The position numbers and the translations under genes were made by a program. A stretch of DNA of 64,000 nucleotides from Symbiodinium kawagutii. Lineage: Eukaryota; Sar; Dinophyceae; Suessiales; Symbiodiniaceae. Below, in pieces: positions 47,740-58,451 of the stretch. The notes beneath the pieces are model-generated. The model did no database searches, was not told the DNA's origin, and worked only from the letters and a program-made list of their open reading frames with translations. Every line of letters starts with the position of its first letter. Within the stretch, counting starts at the first letter, position 1. The stretch is from positions 5,001 through 69,000 of the forward strand of contig VSDK01012564.1 of assembly GCA_009767595.1 (NCBI GenBank), read 5' to 3'.

Positions 47740-47895
47740 CTCCCCTACAGGAACTTCCCTACAGGAACTAGGAACCTCCCGATAGGAACTTCCCGATAGG
47801 AATTTCCCGATAGGAATTTCCCGATGGGAACTTCCCGATAGGAACTTCCCGATAGGAACTTCCCGATAGGAACTCCAAGGGAGAAGTCCCTAGAG
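47740..47895. repeat. 15-bp tandem repeat GGAACTTCCCGATA
   Basis: About nine units of 14-15 bp centred on the palindromic-looking GGAACTTCCCGATA, with CTACAGGAACTTCC variants at the 5' end and AGAAGTCC variants at the 3' end. Confidence 0.95.
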
Positions 47896-48519
47896 AAGTC
47901 CGAGGAATCCAAGTTCACCTAAGATAACTTGGGAAGATTACTTGGGATGGTGACCAATGGCAAGATACAAATACATAGCATAAACATGGTCAATCTTTTT
48001 CCGTGAGAGTGAGCATATGAAAGTGCTCAAGCTGGGTGGCACAGAGATTCCTTTGTGGTACCTGCTGAATCTGCGCCGAAATTGCGCCTTTTTTTCGAAT
48101 GTTGCAAGCGTCCTGTGCACTGCTCTACCTCAATTTTTGCATCTGAAGATTAGATTGCCCTCTAGTGTTCCACTCAGGCTGAATACAAAGCTGATAAAAC
48201 AGAGTTACGAGAGGTAGAAATCAGGCGGTTTGAGTGCATTTTCAGGTGTGCCGCTTTTGCAAACAAGAACACAATCAAAGTCGCTATTTTGACCTCAGGA
48301 GATGGTGCAACGGCCGTTCATGTCCTATGAACGCATGTTGTTGGAACATTTTTTCGCACCTGTCAGGTGACTGTCCCTCTTGTCAATGACCACCTGCTGC
48401 TTGCCTCTTCTCCTCTCGCGCTCCTCGCGCATTTCCTCCTCTTTCCTCTTCTCATCTCTTCTCTTGCGCATTTTATGACATGCTCTTTCCTCTGTCTCTC
48501 AGCTGTCTCTCTCCTTCTT
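47896..48519. other. no gene assigned
   Basis: Unique-looking sequence. The last ~150 bp are pyrimidine-rich and lead into the next array. No recognisable coding element. Confidence 0.4.
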
Positions 48520-48905
48520 CTTCAAAGTTGTCCTCAGACTTGTCCTCGGAGTTGTCCTCAAAGTTTTCCTCGAAATTGTTTGCATTTTTTTCCTCAAAGT
48601 GTTCCTAAAAGTTGTCCTCGGGTTTTGTTTGCAAAGTTTTCCTCGAAGTCCTCACAGTTTTCCTCCAAGTTTTCCTCCAAGCTTCCTTTGAAGTTTTCCT
48701 CGAAGTTTTCCTCAAAGTTTTCCTAAAAAGTTTTCCTAAAAAGTTTCCTGGAAGATTTCCTCCAAGGTTTCCTGGAAGTTTTCCTCCAAATTTTCCTCAA
48801 AGTTTTGATCAAAATTTTCCTGGAAGTTTTCCTCCAAGTTTTCCTCAAAATTTTCCTGGAAGTTTTCCCCAAAGTTGTCCTCGAAAATTTCCTCAATTTT
48901 GCGGC
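48520..48905. repeat. 12-15 bp GTTTTCCTCGAA array
   Basis: About 25 units of AAGTTTTCCTC or AAGTTGTCCTCG type. Minus-strand frames give Lys/Arg- or Glu/Asn/Phe-rich periodic peptides that mimic amphipathic helices. These are treated as artefacts of a unit whose length is often a multiple of 3. Confidence 0.95.
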
Positions 48906-49504
48906 CTCCCTTTGTTTCTTCACATTGGTCATTTTTCACCATTGTTCACTTGTATGGGGTGCAATGCACTCTACTTTGAAGCTATTGGCTTTCATCCCTT
49001 GCATGGCAAGACATACTGTACTTCTCTACTTGTCACCTTGTCGTGTCCTGTGTTTGGGGTTCCTTTTGACGACGCATGCTTTTCTTGTTGTATGCGAGAT
49101 TGTGAGACTATGTGAGGCTCAAACCCATCAGCTTTCCGGAAATGGTGCGAACTATAGTTATCCAATAGGCTATCTAACCCCTTTCCAGAACCTTGGGCCC
49201 CAAATTTTCGAGGCCCAAAAGAGGTGCTGGTGTGACCCGTGGCTGACAAAGCTGATTGCGTCCTTGGATATCCGAGCTGAACTCATTTGCTGATCGGGGT
49301 CCCTGGTATCCTGGGTCAAACGTGTTTACACCTGACTCCCAGGTTTGTGTAGATCCATGTAGATGAGGTTGCGTGTAGTTTGCTGGGCAAGCCTGGCCCA
49401 TGCGAATGTTTCTTTTCCACGCGGCCCATGTTTTGATTTCTGGCAACTGGCTGTAGTGAGTCACAGGAAGCCGGACTGAAGAGGCAGCAAACAAAGAGAA
49501 CGAA
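48906..49504. other. no gene assigned
   Basis: A plus-strand frame continues from the repeat to 49293 but has no recognisable domain. Nothing else supported. Confidence 0.4.
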
Positions 49505-49618
49505 TATTAGCTGAAGATTAGATGAAGATTAAATGAAAATTAGATGAAAATTAGATGAAGATTAGATTAAGAGTAGATAAAGATTATATAGATTAAGATT
49601 ATATGAAGATTAGATCAG
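49505..49618. repeat. GATTAGATGAA ~11-12 bp tandem repeat
   Basis: About ten degenerate units of AGATTAGATGAA, A/G/T-only on the + strand. Confidence 0.93.
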
Positions 49619-52439
49619 GATTACAACTTCCAAAACTTAGAAACGGAAGAGAACATCTCGGTTCGCCATCCTGTCAAACTCGCCTGTCGGTGCGCGCGGT
49701 GCCTCCTCAGAAAACGAAAGCAGGGTTCCCTGATTGTCAATTCCTGGAAACAAAACCATTGCTGTATGGAAGGTGTTGTTTCGCTTCTTCGACTCTTAAA
49801 ATGTGGAATGTTTATGTCAAACTGAGTTGATTGGCATTTCAGAAAGCTTCAGTGATGCTGCCGCTGTTGCCACATTGCCGTGGTTTTTACATGCTTATTG
49901 TTGCTGGATTTGTTGGAGTTGTGTTGTTCCTGTTTTTGTTTTGGTTGCAGGATTTATGCTTCTCATCAGCGCTTCATGGACTTAGAAGCAGCTGCAAGCA
50001 GAGCAGTTTCGGTGTCAGGCCTCCGCCTTGATGCCTTTGAATCATTTTGAATTTATACGGCTTGGTGCCTTGATGTCCCTTGTATTCCTAGATTCCAAAG
50101 CGGTCTCTCATTTTGAATTCTCCAAGGTCCCATGGCTGCAAATGTCAGCAGGAGCAGATTTTTCAAACGTACAATCAAAAGCAAGTGACTGTTCCGGTGT
50201 CAAATTGTGCCAAGCTATGCTTGCAATTCTTCACAGAGCTGAGAAATTTCAATCCTTCATGACTGACTTTGCAGGACCCTAGCCCCCTTGCCGCCAAAAC
50301 CAGAACATCACTGGCGATACGATCAGTTGAGGCAAGAAGTGTAGCTTGCAGCTTGATGGACCAAGATACATGTTGCCTCGCATTGAGAGTTGACATTGCT
50401 TCGGGAGTGGTGGTTGGGAGGGACGATGATGTCCTCAAGTTGTAGTTGATGTCCATTCTTGGGTATCGATATGGCTAAGGGGAATAGCCGCCATGGAGGG
50501 TCCGATTTTAATTACGTTGATGTGAAATTGAAGTCGGTATCGATGTCATGATGGGTGATGGGTGGTGGTGGTGGGGGGTCAGGGTAACGTCATTTCTCAA
50601 GTGCAATGGGCCGTGGTGCGGGTTGATCGTGACAGTTGTATGAAGTTGGAATCGATTTCAATGCTGCACGAATGGGATGAGGGAGGGGGCAGATGTCAAC
50701 TTGCAATCGACAACTGTCTTAGGAATGACGGGATTGCATAAGCATTCACTTGAACTTGCGAAACTACATACAGGGGGATTTCTGACTCGTTGTAAATGAC
50801 ATGAACATCTAGAAAGCATACAGCAGAGTTTCCTAATCGCCATGTGACCCTAGACCCACAGGAAAACGTTTATTTCGTATATCGGAAAAATTGAAACTAG
50901 ACGATTCTTGAGAATTCCAGTCTATGGACAAATCACATGTCCTGAACAAGACAACAGAGCTGGTTTTGATTTACCCCAGAATAGCACCAGCGTTGTATGC
51001 AAACAACTGTACGCGCTCCAAGGTCGGTAAGGTACTGGATGTACCTCCGTAAATGTGAAGACATGATGAATACATGTATTTGCATGTACACGTCCATTTT
51101 TCAGGAATTACAGGAACATGTAGAAAGACGATGCGGTAGCATGAAAGAATTCAAACCCTGCACAAGGCAAACAAACAACAATGAACCATCAGATATATAT
51201 TGAAGTCTAGGAAGTAAAACATTCTAAATCAAGGTACCAAAGAGACAGAAACTGTAAGAACGAAAACATATGAAAAACACCTGAAAAACATATGAAAACA
51301 TATGCGCTTTTTGCCTGACCCGAAAACATATGCGCATTGCGGCGCATTCGAAAACATTTGGAAACTTCTGTCGAGGGAGTGCAAACAGGCCTCTGGAGAG
51401 GCCTCTTTAGAACCTATTGTTTTTAGAACCTGAAAAATGACAAGTATGAAAAATATATATATGATCCAAATACTTGTATGTATATATATATATACACATA
51501 CATATATACATATAGAAGCTCTTCTTTTAGATTTCTTGCTATATATGTATACATATCTATCTAAATACTTGTATATAGATATAGAAGCTCCGCTTTCAAA
51601 TTTATTCTTTATGCTTATACATCCTTTTCACATCTCTCTTATACTTTTATAAACTTTTATATCAATTTTATATCAATTTTACATCTCTTCATTCTTATAC
51701 ATCTCTTCATCTCTTGAGCTCCAGGTACTTTTGGTGCGCTAGCTGCTCACACAAGTACTTGGACGGTGCTGTGCCAATCGATGCCCCGTGCTTAGTAGAC
51801 AAACTTACCAAGCAAAGCTGCCATGATGATGTCATTTGTAGAGTAGTTCAGGTGGTCGACTTTTCCCATCATTCAATCTGGCCTAGCCCCACGGCCACTA
51901 TCTGCTATCTAGTGGGACAACTGCAGCTTTCCAAAGATATATCTCACTCCCTGTCTCCATGATTCTCCATGTTTGCCTCCCCCTACGTACGCACCAATCC
52001 ACCTGCCCACATGTGATCTCCATGGCCTGACATTTGACCCAAGGAATTAGCCATCCTGCTGTTGCAAGCTGCAGGCCTGATTGACTTCAGAGCAAGGACA
52101 AAGAATAAAGATGAATAAAGAGGTTCAGAGGCTCCACAGTATTGCAGGTGCAGACACTTCATTGGTCCACAGAGAGGTCGCGAACCTATCTTGAAGACGC
52201 AAAGGCAATCAACTTGAATCGTCCATTTTCATGGTCAAGTGCTGCAAGAAAATCATTCCTTTAAGGCCCTGATGCGGAGGTTGCATTCTGCCTCCTTCCG
52301 TTTTGCTGGCAAGCTGCCAATGCCTGAGCGAAAGGAAAACTTGGCACCTGGATACTGCGCCTCCTTCATGGTGAAAGGAATCAGAGCAAATTTTGTCGGA
52401 GTTCCGTAAAGCAGAGCGGTGGCTTATCCATTGCATCTG
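49619..52439. other. no gene assigned; AT microsatellite; possible exons
   Basis: (AT)n at about 51455-51515. After TTGGTTGCAG at 49951 a frame reads IYASHQRFMDLEAAASRAV with helical composition, and 51714-51962 is an open frame with two Cys-x2-Cys-like spacings. Neither is assignable to a family. The rest is unique-looking noncoding sequence. Confidence 0.35.
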
Positions 52440-52620
52440 GGTTCCAGTCAACAAGGCAGGTTGGGTCTCTGAAGGTTCCGGAGGGTTCTGGTGCAACACC
52501 TTGCAGTCTCCAGGTTGGGTTCTGGAAGGTTGTCAAGCGTATCCATCGTCAACTACAACATGGCTGACATTGGAAGCATTGCTGAAGCTATCCTTGTCCT
52601 GGGGATAGCACCTGAGTTAA
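52440..52620. repeat. dispersed GGTTCCGG-family fragment
   Basis: Contains GGTTGGGTCTCTGAAGGTTC, CGGAGGGTTCTGGTGCA and GGTTGGGTTCTGGAAGGTT units plus CCTGGGGATAGCACC, recalling the 11.1-11.6 kb copies. Confidence 0.7.
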
Positions 52621-52923
52621 TTTATTGTTTTTAATTTTGAAACAAGCCACTTTGCTGCGAATTGTCAGAAGTCCGTAGCACTTGAAACGCCGAGATGCGC
52701 TGATGAATTGGATTCCTGCGCTGCAGAGATCCGTCGAAGCGGTGGTCTGAAGGCCGATGCAATGAATGCGATGTATTTATATGTATTTTGTATCCTGGGG
52801 CCATGACCCATAGAGCCAGATCTGGAAGAGACGTGCAGGTCAAGCCAAAGTCATTTTGGATCTAAATTCACTAGATTCGGATTGTCAATTTTCAACCTAA
52901 AGAGGCTCCTGTTTTCATTGCAG

Positions 52924-52951
52924 GCTTGGGTGCACACCGTTGCACGTGGAG
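52924..52951 (+). CDS. possible ankyrin-repeat exon fragment
   Basis: After TTTTCATTGCAG|, the frame LGCTPLHVEA carries the ankyrin TPLH signature, with a possible GC or GT donor shortly after. The usual Ala two residues after His is displaced by a Glu, and the phase does not fit the next candidate exon, so it may be decayed or its partner is missing. Confidence 0.4.
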
Positions 52952-53484
52952 GCAGTTCAAACGGCCAGTCTCAAGCTGTCTCAGGGTACCACTTGCTGCT
53001 GTGAGGTGAAAGCACACCTCTCGGCCGTCGACTCAGTTGATGTACAGAGTTCTATCAGAATTCTATCAAAATTCCACTCAGTTGATGTGTGACATCAGTC
53101 GCTCGAGTAAGGCGCCACCAAAACGCAAAGGCGTTTAACTGGTGAGCGACCATTCCTTTTGACTGCACAGCACTTATCACGGTTTTTGCTTTCGTTCAGC
53201 AACTAAACAGATTGGATCAGCTGGAGGTGAAATGATATAAACGCAAAGTGACACCGTGACATGATTACAGCATGTTTGAAATACAACTATGAATTTTCGC
53301 AATATTGGTACATACTGGATTTGCCCAGAGGCAACTTTGAGGAAGCCAGAAACAGAAAGCTTTCTGCCAGATGTGGTGGCACAGGGTTTGCTGAAGGCCT
53401 GGCATTTTCCATGAAAGTCTCTGGGGCAAGGGGCATTTTGTCCCTTCGCGTTTCCCTCTGTGCTAGATCGCCTATTGGCTCTAG

Positions 53485-54881
53485 CTTGGCGGTGGCTCTT
53501 TTGCTCTCGAATCCCGAGTTTTTTACGTTTTTTCTTCAGTCGAAAATCGTATTAAGTGGTCATTCTCAAGAGCTCAATGTGTGTCTAAATGGTCTCAATC
53601 TGGACTCAAGATGGGCTCAGCCGGAGATAGGCCAAACATAGGTGCCAAGTAGACCGAAAAGACTCCCAAGATGTGTCACAAGACAGGCTTGTGAGGGGCC
53701 TGAAAGGGCTCTGAAATCAACATTTAAATTGGAACAAGACCTGTTTAGATTTCCAATTCACCCTCTCTTTCCGCAACAGGAACACCCCCCAATCTACCAA
53801 ACTACATGGTGAAGATATAGGTTTGGGGAAGTGTGTTTTTGCAAGAAAATACCATGTTTTCCACTCTTCCTACCCATCGGTTGAAATCTTGCAACTTGGA
53901 AAAGATAGCCTGAACTTGCTAAAGATAAGCCCCGTCAAATCCCAAGATTCTGCAACTTAGGCCCAGCAAAGCTTAAAGCAGGCTGAAGATTGACCTCATG
54001 TTGACCTAACATGGTTTCAGATAGGCCCAAGATTGGGTCCGAGCGAGGCCCAACATACGCCAAGATGGGTACCACATTGGCCTCCCCTACCCTAAGACGC
54101 ACCACAAAATGGGCTTGCAAGGAGCAAGAAAGGGGTGGAACAAAACCTCCTTATCGCGGTCCTAGTGTGTCCCAGCAACAAGAAGACCTTCCAATTCACC
54201 AACATGCTTGGGGTGGGGTGCGGTTTTGGTGCTGAAATAGAAATATGGGGTTTTTCCACGTTTTTGGTATATTAGTAAAAATGCTGCAAGTTTGTGAAAA
54301 TGGGTCCTGAGTTCTGAAAGACTAGGCCCAACATACCCCAAGATGGGCCTTATCTTGGCCTACCTTGCAAGAGGTGCCTGTAAGGGGCTTAAACTCTGGT
54401 GTGCCTCTTGCAGCTTTAGGAAGTCTCAAGACAGGGATGCGTTTGATAGAGACTTTTATCATTTTTTATCGCAGAAGCAGAACAAGAAAATGGCCCTCCA
54501 TTTAGGCCCAACATGCCCTGAAGATGGGCTCTATCTTGGCCCGGTCAAAACGAAACTAAATTGTAGTCTGCGTCCTAACGACCCCTCCGCTCTCTCTCCC
54601 AACACATTCCGGCGCGGGCGGTTTTGTCGCCAAGCGACAAGAAGATTTCAGCTGTCTTCACGGAGCGCACTTTGCCTTGCAGTAGGCATCTCAGAGATTG
54701 GTCCTCGGAGACAAGGCGAAAATGCACGGCCGGGTCAACTGGGGGATGTTGGAGCGATTGTTTGCTTCGAAGATTTGTGCGTACTAAATGATCACTACAG
54801 TAACGCGAGTTTTAAATGGAGGTTTCAGCAAGGTTTTTGAAGGTTGGAGACTGTGCCCTATGATCTTTTTTATAGGAGAGG

Positions 54882-54934
<53 letters not shown>

Positions 54935-55189
54935 CCACCACCACAAGTCGTCTATATCATGACCCTTTGACCTGGCCAGCCAGCTGTCCTTCGTCAAGAG
55001 GTCATGTGTGTGTGTGTGTAAGCTACTGAGTAGGAGTGTGTGTAAGTTACTGAGTTGTGTGTGTGTGTTTTTGTCTATGTAAAGTCCTTGGAATTTGTTT
55101 CGTGTTTTGTATCTTTGCTTTTGTTTGACGCCGCAGAGGTCTCACCCAACAGCCGAGATATGCATGGCGTGCGCCGCTTGAGTCATGCT
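53485..55189 (+). CDS. ankyrin-repeat gene, first supported exon pair
   Basis: Exons about 53485-53515 (LAVALLLSNP, ankyrin second helix) and 55139-55189 (VSPNSRDMHGVRRLSHA, the loop plus the TPLH-helix equivalent) join in phase 0 across a 1.6-kb intron with a GA donor (CCC|GAG) and acceptor GCAGAG|GTC. The joined product is in exact ankyrin register. The second exon ends at a strong GTGAGT donor. The GA donor lacks the AG before it that other introns here have, so this join is the weakest of the set. Ankyrin repeats are protein-protein interaction scaffolds. Confidence 0.5.
53640..54545. repeat. diverged tandem duplications with GGCCCAACATACCCCAAGAT core
   Basis: Three or four diverged copies of a roughly 250-400 bp block, each with a core like GGCCCAACATACCCCAAGAT, then TTGGCCTACC, a GGGCTTGCAAGG-like word, and in two copies CTTCCAATTCACC. 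They lie in the predicted large ankyrin-gene intron. The core resembles, in reverse complement, the ATGTTGGCC minisatellite at 26 kb. Confidence 0.65.
54879..54935. repeat. (ATC)n microsatellite
   Basis: Near-perfect ATC repeats of about 55 bp ending in CACCACCACC. Intronic to the ankyrin gene model. Confidence 0.97.
55004..55072. repeat. (GT)n microsatellite with TGTAAGTTACTGAGT duplication
   Basis: Three GT runs separated by two copies of a GTAAGYTACTGAGTAG-like word, in the predicted intron just before the 55139 exon. Confidence 0.9.
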
Positions 55190-55243
55190 GTGAGTCCTGC
55201 TGTGTCAGGCTCTTTAGACACTTCGAAAGCTCTTCCACCGCAG

Positions 55244-55400
55244 GATACTGCACTGCACCTGGCCGCCTCTTTGGACTTCAAGTGCCGAGCTCGAGAAAGT
55301 GCCCCATTTGCTAAGCATCGGCGTTTGGGGCCAAGTAAGGCATGGATCCTTGGGCGCATTGCTTCTGAGCAACGGGGTAGACATCAACGCGGAGGACATG
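55244..55400 (+). CDS. ankyrin repeat, two exons
   Basis: Exons 55244-55281 and 55340-55400 join across a 58-nt GT-AG intron (TTCAA|GTGCCG ... AAGTAAG|GCATGG), phase 2 to phase 2. The product reads DTALHLAASLDFK then HGSLGALLLSNGVDINAEDM, a full ankyrin unit with a two-residue insertion between the helices. The second exon ends at a GC donor (GACATG|GCTTAG) just before an in-frame stop. The unspliced frames lose the motif, which supports the intron. Confidence 0.75.
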
Positions 55401-55495
55401 GCTTAGCCTGGCTTAGTGTCAAGAATTGAATCTCAAGGATTTTCTTTTCTGCATCCATGTTCTCTTTCTGACCAACCAAACAGAAGTGTTTGAGG

Positions 55496-55876
55496 ATAGA
55501 CATTTGGCAACGCCTCTGCACAAAGCTGTTGGCGGGCAGAGCAATTTGGCCAAGGACTTTCAAGACAGGGAAGAGGGGTTGGGATATGTCCTTTCCGTCA
55601 AGCTTATCGCTGGAGTAGATCTTGCTTTAGCGAGCTTTTGGCGTCGTCAAAAAGGCGAATCGTGAAATCGGTGCAAGTATGCATAAATATCCTCATAGGT
55701 TTGATTCAGTTGATGGGTCGGATGAGTTGTGTTTAACCACAGGGTAAATGGGCGTTTACTTGTAGGACGTGGCAAATTGCAAAAGCTTTGGAGCATTATA
55801 CAGAGCTGTGCCCCTTTCATGTGCAAAATACCGCTATGATATTTACAGCGGCAAGCACCACAACTGAGACAGCAGC

Positions 55877-55907
<31 letters not shown>

Positions 55908-55921
55908 GCAGCAACAACAGC

Positions 55922-55953
<32 letters not shown>

Positions 55954-56429
55954 GAAGAAGAAACATTACAACCAACCAGCGACAATGTGAACGAAGACAA
56001 CAAAAATAATAACACGGATGCGGGTAAGGGCCAGAGCTGACCGCGACGACGATAGCGGCGACCACAACCGCATCAACAATGCGATCACGATCGCGATCAC
56101 GACCAACATCCAAGCCGCGACTACAACAAGTAGTACTACTTGTACCAAGACCACAAGTACAACAATTGCAAGAACAACTCAACCACAAGCACCACGGCCG
56201 CAACCATAGCAGTCATAGCAATCATGAGTCGAGTAAGAACAAAGAGGACTGCAACGTGGGCATGGTGAACTCAATAAACGAGAGATAGTTTTGCAACTTG
56301 TTGATGTTGACTTTACAAATTTCCTTTGACTTGATTAGTTGGGAAAGCATCGTGAATATGAGCATTTGGAGCGTTTGGAGCATTTGCAGTGCCAATGGGT
56401 GTCAGGAGCTGGTCAAGAATGGAGCAGAT
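55496..56429 (+). CDS. ankyrin repeat, two exons
   Basis: Exon 55496-55536 (DRHLATPLHKAVGG; acceptor TTTGAG|GAT, or alternatively AACAG at 55484) ends at a GC donor, phase 2. Exon 56390-56429 (ANGCQELVKNGAD) follows acceptor CATTTGCAG and ends at a consensus GTAAGA donor. Phases match, but the joined repeat is two residues short of the canonical helix spacing, so the first exon's 3' end may lie elsewhere. The intervening 853 nt contain a (CAA)n microsatellite. Confidence 0.65.
55865..55956. repeat. (CAA)n/(CAG) microsatellite inside ankyrin-gene intron
   Basis: About 30 CAA units with CAG interruptions, ending in GAAGAAGAA. Reads as poly-Gln, poly-Thr or poly-Asn on +, and poly-Cys or poly-Val on -, none treated as coding. 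Confidence 0.97.
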
Positions 56430-56491
56430 GTAAGACTGTTTCTCAGACAATCACATGGCAATTGGCAATTGGACTCGGCAGAGCATTTCAG

Positions 56492-56707
56492 GTCGAGAAG
56501 ATCGCTGGAGATGTACTCCTTTGCACAAAGCTGCAGAGAATGGAAAGGAACGGGTGCTGTCACGGGAACATTTTTACAGTTTATCGCTGCATGTGATGAT
56601 TAGTTGGATTCCCAGAGCAAAAAGCTGTTGCACACCATGGTATACTATGTCAGCGGCAGGCGGAAATGGCCACGTTGCTGCTCAGTCAAGGTGCAGGCGA
56701 TATCGAT
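56492..56707 (+). CDS. ankyrin repeat, two exons joined by a GA-AG intron
   Basis: Exon 56492-56547 encodes REDRWRCTPLHKAAENGK. Exon 56660-56707 encodes AEMATLLLSQGAGDID. Between them is a 112-nt intron with a GA donor (GAAAG|GAACGG) and acceptor CGGCAG|GCG, phase 0. Joined, the Thr-Pro-Leu-His helix and the LLLSQGA helix are in exact 33-residue ankyrin register; a single extra Gly precedes Asp. A GC donor (GAT|GCTTGA) probably ends the second exon just before an in-frame stop. Confidence 0.78.
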
Positions 56708-58451
56708 GCTTGAAAGGTTGACAGATTCGACGGAGTCGTGCAAGGCAATTGGCTCCGAATAACGCTCTGCAAGAACTGTCAATCTCAGGAGATCTCAGGA
56801 GCCAAGAGTTCTCCAAAAATTCATTGCAGCAACACAGCGCAAAACACGGACACTCCTTGACATGCAAGGCTTGATAGCCCGACATTCTGCACAGACCACA
56901 ACGCAAGCAGACACTGGCACAAGTAGAGACGTTGCTACAAGGGAAATGACGCAGACATCAACAACAGAAGTTTAATGGATTTAAGCCCGATTTTCAGCAG
57001 TGCACATTTTTGCATATCAGAAGACTGCAGATGTATGCAGGTGTGGAGAGTCTATAGATGCTATCAGGACAACACAGATACTCCTGGGAGAGCAGCGTTG
57101 CCACACACACAGAACATGAACAGAACGCAAGCGTCTATATCCTGATAGTATATTGCTACTTTGTTTGAGACATATGGACAAACATCAGCTCAAACGTGCA
57201 GGCTCCCACATGCAAACCTAAGACCACGATACACGACGGCCATGTATATAAATCAAAAGTTAAAAGCACGGTAAGATCTTGACGGCAGCAGTACACTTAC
57301 TATAAGGGACTTGAATCTGAACAGCAAAAGGCCTTGAAATCAAACGCAACTGATGCAAGGTCAAAACTGGGAAATGATTGCAATGATCAGGTCAGAGGAA
57401 ATGATTACACTGGGATACCAACACCCGCAACAATGACACCAGCAGCAACAGGGAGAAAAGCAAAGATAACACATCAAAAGGAAAAGAAGGGAAACTCAGA
57501 ACAAACACATGATGGAAACAGGGTTACAACTGGGACCGGGGTGCCAGCGTTGAGACGGAACATGCTACGGGGAGTGGAGGGGGAAGGAACATCACCAACA
57601 GCAGCCAGAGTCGAGTGCAATACAACTGCACGCAGCCCCTCATTGCCCAGGGGCACAAGTCATACAAAGATCAAATTTAATTAAGACACGGTTGCAAGAA
57701 GATAGAGCAGGACGGAAAGGCTTGGACGTTGTCACCAGACTGGCATCAAGAAGGATGCCATTTCCAGGGAAAGGCGCTAGCCAAGATGAGCACCATCCAG
57801 CCAAACTCAATGACGCATCACCATCCTCCTATGGTTGTGAATGTTTTAACACTGAGAAACTTTCTTGTAAGGACATCACACATCTTCAGTACAACCCGAA
57901 TTATTTGTGGAATTCTTGGAGGAATTGCATGAGTTTACCAGAGACAGAAAGGCGGATTCAATCGGATCCAACTTGATCAAACGATTTGTGAGGGGGTCCT
58001 GCTGGTTCTTACAGGTTTAAGCTGGCTCGCCTTAAGAAAGAGCATTCTGAGCGCAAAGTCCCGTGAAATACAATAGGCGCAACAACACGAAAACATCCAA
58101 CCCGAAAAGACAAAGATTCCACAAAACATCACAAAAAAACAAAAGAAACAGGAAAAAGGTTGGCATGAGGACACAAATAGCTACCCGTCACTTTGGGATC
58201 AGGAAATGACTGAACACTTGCTGTGCTTCTGCATGCCGCAAAAATGTCTGATGATGTCGTGAAGGAGTACTCCACGCTGTTTACAGTAGATATAGTATAT
58301 CTACATCTGTGTATGTATATATATATATATATATATGTTTTTTTCTTTTTGGCATTATACTTTTGAAAGTTGAGACGGGGCAACTACAAGGAATTGAATT
58401 CGGATACATGCAAGGTATCCCTTCATGCTTGGGCCACGTTTTGTGCGCCAG
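56708..58451. other. ankyrin-gene intron or unassigned; anonymous hydrophilic frame
   Basis: Contains a 116-codon plus-strand frame (57334-57684), Thr/Arg/Gly-rich, and another at 57692-57976; neither is recognised. A degraded ankyrin-like word (NTDTP) follows an acceptor near 56829. AT microsatellite at 58314-58336. Confidence 0.4.

Noticed and set aside
48723-48942. Minus-strand periodic Glu/Asn/Phe and Lys/Arg peptides resembling amphipathic helices
   Set aside because: Generated by the GTTTTCCTC array; two overlapping frames are open at once.
55865-56203. Poly-Cys and Val-rich minus-strand frames
   Set aside because: Shadows of the CAA microsatellite within the predicted ankyrin intron.
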